A DNA stretch of 64,000 nt from Phoronis australis (Eukaryota > Phoronida > Phoronidae): NCBI GenBank assembly GCA_002633005.1, contig NMRA01000360.1, positions 397,049-461,048 on the forward strand, given 5' to 3'. The notes under the pieces are model-generated. The model saw only the letters and a list, made by a program, of their open reading frames with translations. It did not search any database and was not told the origin of the DNA. This document shows, one piece after another, positions 11,601 through 24,500 of this stretch; the stretch's first letter is position 1, and each line of letters starts with the position of its first letter. A program made the translations under genes and the position numbers.

Positions 11601-14600
11601 TTAAAATAAAATCATAGGAAATTAAAATAGTTAATTTTTTAGCAAATTAGCATACTTTGAGCATTTGGCTCCAGAATATGGACAAGGAATTTTGAACATT
11701 ATGTAGCCATCATCAATTTGAATTTTCTGTTGTGGAGAACACTGATATGTAACCTGATCTTTGCTCGTAAAATCAGGGAAGTTGAACATTTTAAAGGCAC
11801 GCATCGTTTAAAAAACAACGCATTTGAGACATAAACGTAACGAGGCATCCAAAAAATCATGCTTTGCACTGTGATTAAGTGCAGAATGCATTGTTTTTAA
11901 AACCTAGACATAGGCTCATTTTTAAAATGCCGACTCCGTGAATAAGGTGTATTGCGATATTTTTGTGAACCATGTGGCAACAACATGTTGCACGAAGGCC
12001 AGGAAGTCTGGCTTAGCTCGTGTACAAGCGTGATTCTCGAGGCACCTTGGTGGCAGTAGTTGCTTCATTTTAAGCAAACTTGGATGCATGCACTGGTCTA
12101 GAGTTTGAAAAGTGGGGGTCCAAATTGGCAAGATAGACTCTATCCATATACGGAGACTCTGTATGAGGTCACTCTGACGTCACAGGACATTGAGGCATTC
12201 CTGCGAAAGACATGGCTACTGGCATTTGTCTATTGTCAGTGTGACGTCCATGGTAAAGATAGACGGTAATGAATAGTCTGTTGTCTCGATACAGCAACAA
12301 GAAATTATGTGTTTCAATAAAATCTATGAACAAGAAAGGTTACAATTCTCCATTTAATCATTGTGTTCTCTGAGTTTGTCTTGAAACTGGCTCTATTTTC
12401 TCTTATGGATGTACCATCCAAGCCACCATTTTTTAAAGCTGACTGTCCCAATGACGGCCATGAGTCCCTGCTTGGATGTTCCTGTTTGCTCATATTTCAT
12501 GTGTTACCCATGATTCAGTGGAGTTAACTGTACGAATATTATACTTCATGTGCAGGAGGACAAGTCGTTACTGGACTAACCCCTGTACACATCATGTGTT
12601 AAGATGTTGAAAGTTATTTTTGTCTCTGCCACCATTTTACTAGGATTTTAAGCATTGACACTTGTTCATCATATTTTTTGCTGAATAGAATAAGGCATTA
12701 TAATTCAATTCAGGATATTGTTGCCATGGTAATGACTGTTAACTACCTGTATCANGTACAGAAGTGTCAGTAGCTATTGGCCAATGTCACTACCAAGGTC
12801 GCGTGAACAGATACCATGAAGTTTGAGAAGTGTAGGCGATGTGGTTCCAATTTTTTTATCACTTGCACTAGCCTGAGTTAACGGGTGAAGTGTTGTAATA
12901 ACAAAAAGTCATGTTTGCAAAGTATCAGTGTTCTCCACAGCCTGTTTCGACTCATTGCAGTACTGTAACGAGTTTGGATTTTGATGCATAAAAAATCATA
13001 GGAAATTAAAATAGTTAATTTTTTTAGCAAATTAGCATACTTTGAGCATTTGACTCCACAATATGGACAAGGATTTTTGAACATTATGTAGCCATCATCA
13101 ATTTGAATTTTCTGTTGTGGAGAACACTGATATGTAACCTGATCTTTGCTCGTAAAATCAGGGAAGTTGAACATTTTAAAGGCATGCATCGTTTAAAAAA
13201 CAACGAATTTGAGACATAAACGTAACGAGGCATCCAAAAAATCATGCTTTACGATGTGATTAAGTGCAGAATGCATTGTTTTTAAAATCTAGACATAGGC
13301 TCATTTTTAAAATGACGACTCCGTGAATAAGGTGTATTGCGATATTTTTGTGAACCATGTGGCAACAACGTGTTGCACGAAGGACAGGAAGTGTGGCATG
13401 GCTCATTTACAAGCGTGATTCTCGGGTTACCTTGGTGGCAGTAGTTGCTTCGTTTTAAGCAAACTTGGATGCATGCTCTGGTCTAGAATTTGGGGGCCCA
13501 AATTGGCAAGATAGACTCTCTCCATATAAGGAGACTCAGTATGAGGTCACTCTGACGTCACAGGACATTGAGGCATTCCTGGGAAAAACATGACTACTGG
13601 CATTTGTCTATTGTCAGTGTGACGTCCATGGTAAAGATAGACGGTAATGAATAGTCTGTTGTCTCGATACAGCAACAAGAAATTATGTGTTTCAATAAAA
13701 TCTACAGAACAAGAAAGGTTACAATTCTCCATTTAATCATTGTGTTCTCTGAGTTTGTCTTGAAACTGGCTCTATTTTCTCTTATGGATGTACCATCCAA
13801 GCCACCATTTTTTAAAGCTGACTGTCCCAATGACGGCCATGAGTCCCTGCTTGGATGTTCCTGTTTGCTCATATTTCATGTGTTACCCATGATTCAGTGG
13901 AGTTAACTGTACGAATATTATACTTCATGTGCAGGAGGACAAGTCGTTACTGGACTAACCCCTGTACACATCATGTGTTAAGATGTTGAAAGTTATTTTT
14001 GTCTCTGCCACCATTTTACTAGGATTTTAAGCATTGACACTTGTTCATCATATTTTTTGCTGAATAGAATAAGGCATTATAATTCAATTCAGGATATTGT
14101 TGCCATGGTAATGACTGTTAACTACCTGTATCATCCTTGCTCATTATGTGGCTATTTTTCGAAGAATTATTGGTAAAAATAAAATTTGTTCTAGCAAAGT
14201 CGCTACGAAAGGGGGTGCTTTTGAAATGAAAACATTGTGTTTGTTCCAAATAAGTAAAAACCTACCAGTTACAGTTGATGTGAAATTAAAATATTACCGA
14301 TTTATGGTGTTTTTGATTCATGAATTTGTTGCAGTTGGTATTATGGCAATGTTCTGCCTAAGAATGTACTTGTACGCGAACCAAACATCCATGTGTTATC
14401 TGCAATGAATTTATTCTGCGTTGCAGTCTTATTTCGCAACTGGTAACTCCATGTGACCCATAGTGCTTGAGATCTGGATAGCGAAAACTTATATTTTTAG
14501 CTTTGTTCCAACATGCCATTAATTTGGTCTCGCGACCAGTGTCTTTTTAGTAAAATTTTGAAAACGGAATATTTATAGCAAAAACAATGGTATCAGTAAC

Positions 14601-17600
14601 ATAACCAAATATCTATTATAATCAGTTTGAAATCTCTATAACACTGCTGCAGTTTTATATATTTAATTTTCAGTTGATGCAACTTTTGAGTTTTGTTATA
14701 AAATCAGAAAAGCCTTATTTTTGTAGTACCTCATGCAGAAGTGGAACTTAAACAGTTCTTGATGGCAATCTATACTAATGGTTATAAATCTGAACCCGCA
14801 GTACATGTTCCCACACCTGATCTTAAATTTACTTTGAACTTGGTTTGAGCATAATTTTGAGTCTCTAAAAGAGAGCCTTTTTTATGTTGAGACTGACGTA
14901 TGTTGACACTGGCGTACGTTACATACTGTTTCTAGAAAGAACCAGTAACTAAGTGACTTCTTTCTAAGTGACTTTTGATGTGAAAATGAAGTTGTGTACT
15001 AGCACCTATAGTGAGTGATGTTCTTCGCCTTATCTAGGGTTGCCAACGACTTTTATGAGCAAGGATTACAAGGCCCCCTCTGAGCCACAGTGCATCTTGG
15101 AGTTACTGTGTACGAAACATGACGGCATTGTGTTGGAGGCCAAGGGTATAAAAGAACACTGGTGGAAACCTCACATTAAGAAGTTGTTCGAAAAGAAGGT
15201 AGGAATTGATGGCCACGGTTGTCTCTATGAGACTTGCCGGGTGACAACAATTGTTTCCATGAGGAGATATCATTGTTATTGGACAATCGGCACTGTTGCT
15301 GTTTGAGCGACCAAGCCTTGCTATTATATGACGTGTATCCGCTTATAAAATTTGACGTTCCTGTGTGAGTTCTGGGTTCACTAAGGTCATAAACTAGGTG
15401 TGAGCTAAGATGATGGTAGTCTCCTGGTGCGAGTGGCTCATGAGGTTTTTTATAATTGTTATATGAAGCAATGAATGTAGATTGGATGGGAACACTTGTT
15501 AAAGCTGCTGTAAACCCGGGTTCCTTTTATAGAGAAAGAGACTTTAGATTCCACCATTTTTTCCTAGCAGCATGATGATATCTTATTTTTGTGTCTTGTG
15601 AAGAGTTGTCAGTTTGTAATTGTTTCACTCCGCATTCTCATCACAGAAAGTGACCCATTGTGACCTGTAGAGCCTCCTTCTCAGGCAGTAATGACCTGCC
15701 AGTTGTTTCCAAACCCAGGGGTCCATGACAGTGACTAAGACAGAAATTCAGTCTTCCACTCCCAATTCACAACTACTGATTAAAGGCTTAGCTGGGTAAT
15801 CACTAGCACATCACCTCCTAATAATTTACATACAAAGTATCTCAGTAACTAGAAGTTAAGGGTATATTCTATGAGATGCTGCATTTTTCATGAAATGAGA
15901 TTTCATGATTTTTCAGAAATAGTTTGGAGCGTAAGACCAAACTTCTGACAGAACCCAGAAGTCTCCATTTAGTTGAGTCAAGTTAAGTTAGTTTTTTGAC
16001 GAAAGACCAGTTTACTGCAGCAACAAGTTTTTATATAGTGTTTTAACCAGGAAATATCCGAAATGCAGCAGTCTTAGCATTACCCAAGGTTATAAAACAG
16101 ACCTCGGCTTATTGAAATCTCATCTCTTTTGGGAACTACTATGAAGTATGAAGTATAGGTTATTAATGAAGTAGGTTATCTAATGAAGTAGGTTATTACA
16201 CCATTGGTGTGATGTAGTGGTGGTTATTATCTTTTAGTTAAAACTGAATTTACTACCTCTTAAGTACTGTGTTATAAATGTGATCTGTTCTCCTTTTTTA
16301 AATTACAAAACTGTTAAAGCTAACTTGCTCAGTTCACCCACTACAGTACTATACTGGATGGAACATTAAGACGGTGCAGCCTATGCAAATGTATTTTCCT
16401 GTTACATTAAAGGCCCATTTGACCATTTGAAAGATTTTAATATTATCCCGCTTAGCTGTATTAATCTCTTTGATGGTATTGTACTCGTATATTCTTATCT
16501 ACATAAAGTGCTGTATATGTGCGTATCTTATGGACGTGACTGTGCTGGTTGGCTTCTCTAAATATGTTGGGAACGTTCAAACCTATTGGGATATTTATCT
16601 ATTGAAGAGGTTTTAACAAAGTTTCCCAGGAACTCTAAGACAGTGTTGAATAAGGAGCTAATTTGGCTTCATAATGGAACTTGTTTGCCATCCAGTGAAT
16701 GGGTCTTTCGTTGTCTTTTGTAAAATTAACATAAGGTGTGTATTGGTTGCTTTTTGTTGGCAGAATTAGATTGAGTGAGTTGAGCTGAAAGGCGTTGAAG
16801 CTGATTTTGTGGTTCGCCCAGACAGGCAATCCTATTTGGGGGTCACTTGTATGGGTATAATGCATAAGAACTGTTAGTCCACAGAGAAAGAACTGCAGCA
16901 TAACTCCTTTTGGCATATTGTCTGTGGGATTAATTATGATGTGAAGCAATGTGTCTGAAAGCTGGTGTTTAATATGCCCAGACTTGTACAGTCCTATCCA
17001 GGGTCTCAGTCAACTGGTCTCTCTGACTGGTTTTATCTTAGAAAAACATCTTCTTGGGGAGCAGTTCTTTGTCTACAGTTGTGCATGCTCAGGCAGGTCA
17101 TTCTGTTAAGCCTGGAGACTGGCAGCTGTTGTTGGTCTTGCTTATTGGGTTTGTGCAGTTTGGTGGTTTAGTTTGGGTGTCTAGTATCTGGAAGATTGAG
17201 TGCAACCTGTTGGGCTTTAGTGCATACTGGGACAATATTTTAGCAGATGTAAGTACTTGTTTTATAAGTGATGTTTGAGTGTCTAGTATGGAGGATTGAG
17301 TGCTACCTGTTGGGCTTTAGTGCGTACTGTGACAATATTTTAGCATGTGTAAGTCCTCCTTTTATAAGTAATGTTTGAGTGTCTAGTATCTGTAGGATTG
17401 AGTGCATTGTTTACAATCCGACTCCATTAACGTACATACTTAATACTACTATTTTCTGAATCCTTTAGTAATGGTGATTCCAAAAATGTATTACTTGTAC
17501 TGATTGGTCGATTATTATTCACAATTTCCAATCTTTTCCAAAGCGTTCATTTGCAACTCGGATTTAGTGAGGCAGCCATTTTTAAAATTTCGACACCTGT

Positions 17601-20600
17601 CGGCAGGATTGATAACTAACGGTTAACCGCGAGATGTCAAGTGTTTTTGAGGAAGACATTTGTCCGCGAGAAGACACACTCGTGTTTTTTCTAATAAGTT
17701 TTGAAGAGGGAATCCTTTATAAATGACTATTACTGTTTTTTACTCAGAGTTTCCCTAACAATTGCCACGCGGTATCTCCAACATACTAGTCAATTTTGGG
17801 GTCTTTTTGACACATGCATGATCGTTGTAGTTATCATTCCTGCCGACAGATGTCGCAGTTTTATAATGGCGGTCACTCGAGATCGGCTGTGGCAAATGAA
17901 CACCTTGTAAAAACGGTGAATGGATGAATAAAAAGAGCCTAATTGGTACGAGTAATACATTTTTGGAATCACCATGATCACCCTGACTAGAGGATTCAGA
18001 AAATGTTATTATCAAGTATGTACGTTAATGGAGTCGGATTGTAAACAATAACCCAATATTTTAGCAGGTGTAAGTACTCGTTTTATAAGTGATGTTTGAG
18101 TGTGTAGTATCTGGAGGATTGAGTGCAACCTGATGGGCTTTAGTGCATACTGTGACAATATGTTTAGCAGGTGTAAGTACTCGTGATGTTTTCACCATGA
18201 TGTTTTAAAATCATTTTAACTCTCAGGTATGGTGGTTAATTTTGCCCATGTGGAAAAAGTTGTTCAGGGGTCAGTACAGCGACCCTTGATCTCCAGCTCA
18301 TGAGTTTGTTTTGTGGTGTGTTGTGGGGAGAGTTGATACCAAATGTAAAGATCCTGGTTTCCTGTGATAACAGGAAATCAGGATGGAATTCACGGAATCT
18401 GACCCAGTGTTCTTTTATGCCCTTTCCCTCATCTCGAAAACTAACGTTTTTGCAGAAGTGATTCCAACCTTGAAGGGAATTTTTTAGTCGTTTGAGGGGT
18501 TTGGTCAGGTGAGGGTGTTTCGCATAGCTTTTAGATATTTTTCATAAGGGGACCAAAATCGAGGCAATGAGGGCCCAGGTAAAGTCTGCTTTGCATTCTG
18601 GATATCTGTCATACAAAAATGCTCAATTACCCTCTGCTTTAAATTCAAAGAATAAAACTCCTTTGTGTGAACAGCTGTGGATTTTTCTTTGCATTCCAGG
18701 TCCGGAATTCTCAGTTTGTTCCGCAGTCCTAGCCCTATTGTACACTTTTCTGTAGTAACCCCTAAAAGGTTCTTGATATATTTAACCCAACAGTTTGTGC
18801 TAAATAGGCTTAGCAGGCCCTATAAATATTCTCTATAAAATGTTAGCTATTGTATGCCTAATAGTTTTAAAATATTGTTGTTTGTTCATGCCAGTAACTA
18901 TTGGTCTGCTTTGTGTGCATGGTTGAAGGTGATTGTTGTTTTTGTAAGAAAACACTCTGTGGTTCTATGAGGATTTATTAGCTAGGTTTATTTAGTTTTA
19001 CCAGGGCAAAGTTTGCAGTTGTGTAGAGTTGTAAGATAATACTTTCTGGAGCAGAAACCTTGACACGTTTAGGGAATTGTTTGGTGTGAAGTAGGTACAT
19101 ATTGTTAGGTGCTAGAGTTTGTTATCAAAACTATGTTGTCCAGGAGCTTGGATTGAGGTGGCGCTGTGCACTATATCAAGCTGCAAGTTCTTAATTTGCC
19201 TGTAAGAAAGAAATGTGGAAGTTAGGCACCTTGTGATCTTTGTTGTCCTTGTACTGCAGGGATCTACGTATATTGAGGTTGTAAATGTTAATTAGTACTT
19301 TTGAGCTGTTCTGCAGTGAAAGAAGGATGGAAGTATCTAAACCCTTTGTAGAGTGGACAATCTAAACATGTCTCATTGATTTGGCTTGGATGTTTTGTTC
19401 GTGTGTGTGGGTAGAAGTTGACTGGTATGAGTGATCGTGCTTGAAAGTATATTTACTAAACATTTGCCTTCCATTATGCTTGGCTTGTATTTTCAATTAA
19501 GTAGTTATTTTAGTCTCTGGTAAGTGATGGTTCATGTCTGATTTTCATTTATTAGTTGAATTTCAAAAACATGACAAACCGTTTGAATTAGAAAGTTCTG
19601 CTAACACGGCCAAAATAAATTAAAATTCCTTTGAGTTTCGTTGGGGAAACTTCATGACTTAATTGATCGCAATCTGACCATCAGGTGGCATACCTGCTGG
19701 TTCTCTAAGGATGGGTCATACGGGGAATTTATGGAAATAGCTAGACCCACCCAAAAGTATACCCTGAGCCGTATTTTCGGTAACTGCATGTTTGGAAAAT
19801 CTGATGGATTGTTCTGAAATACGCTTTCAATATGTTTCGATGTAAAATTTTGACAATGCGTTATGAGACCAATTATTTAACATTATGGGGTGACATTATG
19901 GGGTGACATTGTCGCTAACAGACCACATAAGTACAGTATGAAGAACAATTTTAATGACATAATTTCCAAAAATATGCCCCTCTTTTCCAAAATTGCACAT
20001 ATATTTAATTTCAGTTTTATTTCACGTTTTTGAAACGTCATTTTCCGCATGTACGCCCATGGGCCTATTTTTGGAAATTCGAGGTAAATATGACAAAAGT
20101 AAATAGCAACATCCCTCATCTTCATTCACAACGTCGTCATTCTGCCTGATGGTGCCCGCTTCCTTAACCAGGGCTTGGAATTTTCCGCGGAAACGCGGAT
20201 TTCCGCTTTTTTCAAATGTTCTTTCCGCGTATTTTATTATATTTCCGCGTAAAAAAAATCGGATTTGATATAAAATTTCCGCGGCAAATGTCTTTCTTAC
20301 CGCCGCGTTGCTGACGACTTTCACCTCGAAAAGCGGAAGTTGCTCTTTATGTTTCGGAGGAGCGTAAATTGTCAACATTGCCGGGGCATCTGGGATAGCA
20401 TGCGGCATGGCGGCTCGTGTGACTGTAAACCGCGGTGACAAATACTACGACTCTGTAGCCAAAAAATGTTTGAAGGTGGGAGTGGTAGACGAGCTAAGAC
20501 AGACGCAGACGCACGCTTCCAGAGGTGGTACCGTTTATTTTTTTTTTAGTCCTCGATTTTGGTCGGCAAAAGGTCCACACCGACTGCTGGCTGCACGCAT

Positions 20601-21531
20601 GTTTCGGGCCGTAAAAATTTCCGCGTTTTTCGCCATTGGTCATTCCAAGCCCAGCTTAACATCCGATTTCTTTTTATTACAGGTGCTGAAAGGAGGCAAG
20701 GTTGAGAACTTGTCAGGTGTTTTAGAACTGAACAACTTTGAGGTCAACAGGTAAGATAGTGTACTTCTTATGTTAATGTTTGTTCCTATTGTGAAAAACA
20801 CGGTGCTGTGCGCTGCCCGAATAGTACTTGAAAGTTGTTGCTTTTGAGGATCACCGCAGTAGTAATATAAATGGCTCTTTCTGAGTTTCTGTTGTTTTTG
20901 CCAAAAACAGCTGGTGACAGACTTTAAATGCAAAGCATTACCACAAGTTGTTATTCTGTTGATACCTAGGAAGAACAATTGTCAAGTTGGGTCGCAACTT
21001 TGACCTGTATGAAGTAGTAATATTATGCCACACAAATGCTCAGAATAAATGCTGATTCTTCCTAGATTAGCGCATTTAGTTTATTTTTATATTTATTTAT
21101 TTTTCTTTTGATGTCGTGTGCATTTCAGCATGGGCTTGGAATTGGGGGTAACGTGTCCTGAAAACCCAAAAGTGGTGATTTTTGGGGGAAAATAGCCACC
21201 AAATGTCGCTCCATCTCAAAATTTTCTTGATTATTATCTGGTTCAATTGAATGTTTTGCAAACGATGTAACGTGGCATTTAGAAAATTAACATAAATTGG
21301 CTGTTTATTATTATTTGTTGAATAGACGTGTTTTCTTATTGATTCAGCAAAGCGATAAACAATGCGTACGAAGAGTATGTGTTGAGTGTGGGTGACTTTG
21401 ACGAGCGTGTGTTCCTGGGCGAGGACGCTAGTGAGGAGATCGGCACCCCTGCCAAGTTTGCACCTGCCGCCACAGGGGACTTGTCGGACGAGATGGCCGT
21501 GAAGAAGAACCTGCAGCTACATATGGAGAAG
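5688..21531 (+). CDS. RBL1: RBL N-terminal region (exons 1-8, residues about 1-359)
   Basis: These exons encode the N-terminal cyclin-like fold of p107/p130. Signature segments are HWLSCALYVACRK and VPTVGRGVVEGNCVSLTRLL (exon 2), LIQFFNKMKKWCDM and RIERLERNF-like KIERLERNFAVSTVIFKKF (exon 3), DDLVNSYHLLLCCVDWMY and DLLNPAFSG (exon 5), EAKGIKEHWWKPHIKKLF (exon 6), and YEEYVLSVGDFDERVFLG with EEIGTP (exon 8). In p107 this region contributes to CDK2 inhibition. Intron 5 (11207-15037) and intron 6 (15199-20682) are the longest; the first is inflated by an apparent assembly duplication. Confidence 0.93.
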
Positions 21532-24500
21532 GTATGATGGTGACAAAGTCGCTTGTCTCTGCTGTAGTTTAGATGTGTGGTTTGTAGTATGCACCAAAGA
21601 TTTTCACACGTGAATCCCGGGCTTATTTGGTCGAGGATATCTTTCAGGACTAAAAGCCGACTGCAAATATACGCCTAGGCTAGTAGCTGCTATTTGTTTT
21701 CACCTCTTTTCAATGAGGCCCTTGTCAATGCACAGCACCACTTTCCATAATTGAACTCTTGGAAACATTCCCTGTAAGTAATCACTCGTTTCCAAGAACT
21801 CTAGGCAACTGACATCATAAACATTGTCTAATGAGTGAGTGATGGGTGAGGTACTGTGTACTTTGAGCACTGCTTACATCATCACAAAGTACGATAGAGA
21901 TCAAAAGACTGGCTGTTTCAAGGATATGTGTGTGTCACTTTGTTCACAATTCAAAAAAACTGCCAACACTTTACACTGTCTTCACTTTCAGACGACCGTC
22001 CTTGGTAAGTCTACACCTCTGACTGGAAGGAGGTATCTGAGGGACAGTGACAGGAACAATGTGACCCCCGTTTCCACGGCAACACAAGGGGTTGCGCGTC
22101 TACAAGCGCTGTTGAGTGGCTGTAGGAGGTCGCCTAGCGATAACCTAATGGAGATATTCAAGTAAGTGGGGGTTGCAGGAAACTACTCACCTGCTGAGGT
22201 ACTACCTCTTGAACTTTGAACTCCTCCTTTGTAGGCACATTGGTTTACCAATTAACACTGGCATTCATTTTTGTTTTCAATAGGTTTACAAAAATTACCT
22301 AATCTATTCAAACTCATTCTTTTTCAAACTTCTGTTTTTTGCACTTCAAGTGTGGTTTCAGATGGGAATTCTACACAGAATTTTAACATATATTTTGGGA
22401 TTGCACATTTCTTAAGCCTTTTTGGAACAGAATAGCTGAATATTATATTCACGCACAAAAACGTCGATATATCGATAGTTTTCAAACTGTTACATTTGGT
22501 GAAACTGGAAAAGGGAATAAACTGTTTAATGTTATCGTTCTTTTGACCAAACAGCATATGTACTGTAGAAAGCTGAAACTAAAGCTTCCAACTATAACAC
22601 TTTTCAAAAAAGTATTAGAAACTTATTTCACATTCGAAAAATTTAATAATTGTAAAAATGGATTAGGTGACATATTTCTTCAAAGGTGGTCTGTTTTTTC
22701 CTCTTTAAAAAGAAACTACAGATGAGAAAAGTGCATTTGGTGTTTTTGGTTTGTGAAATGGAGTTTAGGGTGAAATGTGTGGATTGTGTGTGTGTGTGTG
22801 TGATGTGTCATTGGGGATTTCTGTCTTTGTACTGTGTTATTATTATTGTTATTATTATTGTCATAAAAAGTGTTTCTGAAACTGAACTAGCACTGGGTAC
22901 ATCAGTCATTTTGTGACCACTTTCATCAATGTTCTTTCATAAGGATAAAAGCTCATAAGAGAACACCAAATTACCAAACATGTTCCACTGAATGTGTGCA
23001 TTATAAATTATGTTCCTTTGTTAAATTTCGTGGAATTGTAGGTTCTTTTTTTGAGTAATTTATTGAGAAATTGTTATTAGCTGGGGTTCCGCGTTTTGAG
23101 AACCAGTTTGATGCCTTTATTCAGCGGAGAAGACTGATTCTCAAAAGGTAGGACCCCTGTAGGTGATTATCACCATTTCTTCAATACTTTTTTGTGACGT
23201 AATTCAGGGCTGATTATCAACTCAACAAAAACTTCCCTTCAGGAGGTTCACGCCCTTTTCCCCTCAGGTGAACGATGGCCCTAAGTTGCTTTAATTTTCC
23301 CATGAATATTCAAGTATTTATGAAGAGTGAAAACCGTACTAGTCTCAGTTTGTCTTAATTTTCCCATGAATATTCGGGTGTTAATTGAGTGTTTGCAATA
23401 ATCACACTAGGCTGCCGAAGCAATCGTAAGAGGCATGTAGAACATTCATTCCCGGCTTGCCCGCTTTCCTCTAATGTTTCAGTATAATTTTCTATTTGTC
23501 GTCACCACCTTTATTCTATTTCGTCTTTTGTCAGAAATGATTGTTCCCGCAATCCATTTGATGCCATTACGGCACTGGTGTCACAGGCGGGCGAAACATT
23601 CTGCGAGCGTTTTGCTCAGCCGTCGGAAGACCACCCGGGGTCGCACATCGATTTCGCCAGGCAGAGGCTACAGCTTGGTGAGAGTCTCTACTACAAAACG
23701 TTAGAGAATATTCTGATGTCCGAGAAGAAGAGGCTAGCCAATGGGAATCAAAAGATTGACTTGTCGGTGAGTGTTGACGCATTTTACTTTACATCCAGAT
23801 TTTAAGCTTGGATCTGATAATTTGAAACAGGAATTCGTGGAAAATGCAGTTAAATTTCAGTTAATTCCAACTGGCAATAAAATTTGCTGAACTCTGATAT
23901 CATTGGTTTCTTACAATAGCCTACTGTTGAGTGTCTCTGAAATGCTAATTTCTGATCCTTGCTAGGCATTTTCTAAACAACAACTGCATCATACATCACC
24001 AGATATGTAAATTGTAGATTTCTCCTTTCATTACTGTTATTACCATATTAACAATAACAAAAATTCCTGTGTTTTGTCTGGACAATAGAAGGCCTGGGAA
24101 TTACTAAAGTGGTTTTTGTCCGTGGAAATCGTGTGGAAACATTTGTTTGCTTTATTTCAGAATCTCCTTGAGCATGACGTCTTCCACAAGTCTTTGCTCG
24201 CCTGCTGCTTAGAGATTGTCATATTTTCCTACAACTCACAGAGGTAAGACGCATGTCATACCCGTCTTTCAGTTTCATTTTTTGTACACAGTTTTGACTC
24301 TTACATGTATGTCGTGTTTTCGATGTCTTTTTGCTAAAAATGTTAGTACAGCAGCAACGGTTTTTTGATTTTTCCTTCACTCGAAATAAAGTAAAAGTTT
24401 CTTTTTAACTACACAATGACTGAGTCATTGTGGAATGCAGATTGTGCCTGTCATTTCGTTTGGTCAAAAGAAGTGAAAGTAGACAAGATGAACGCCTTTT

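Noticed and set aside
13685-13906. 73-codon frame (LALFSLMDVPSKPPFF)
   Set aside because: Present in both copies of the duplicated intron segment, lacks homology and splice context, and is part of a repeat.
20407-20754. 115-codon frame running into RBL exon 7
   Set aside because: Its first 80 codons are inside the hAT-like element and cross the acceptor; only 20683-20750 is coding.
22785-22862. Possible regulatory (TG)n and (ATT)n tract
   Set aside because: Ordinary microsatellites in an RBL intron, nothing further to support function.
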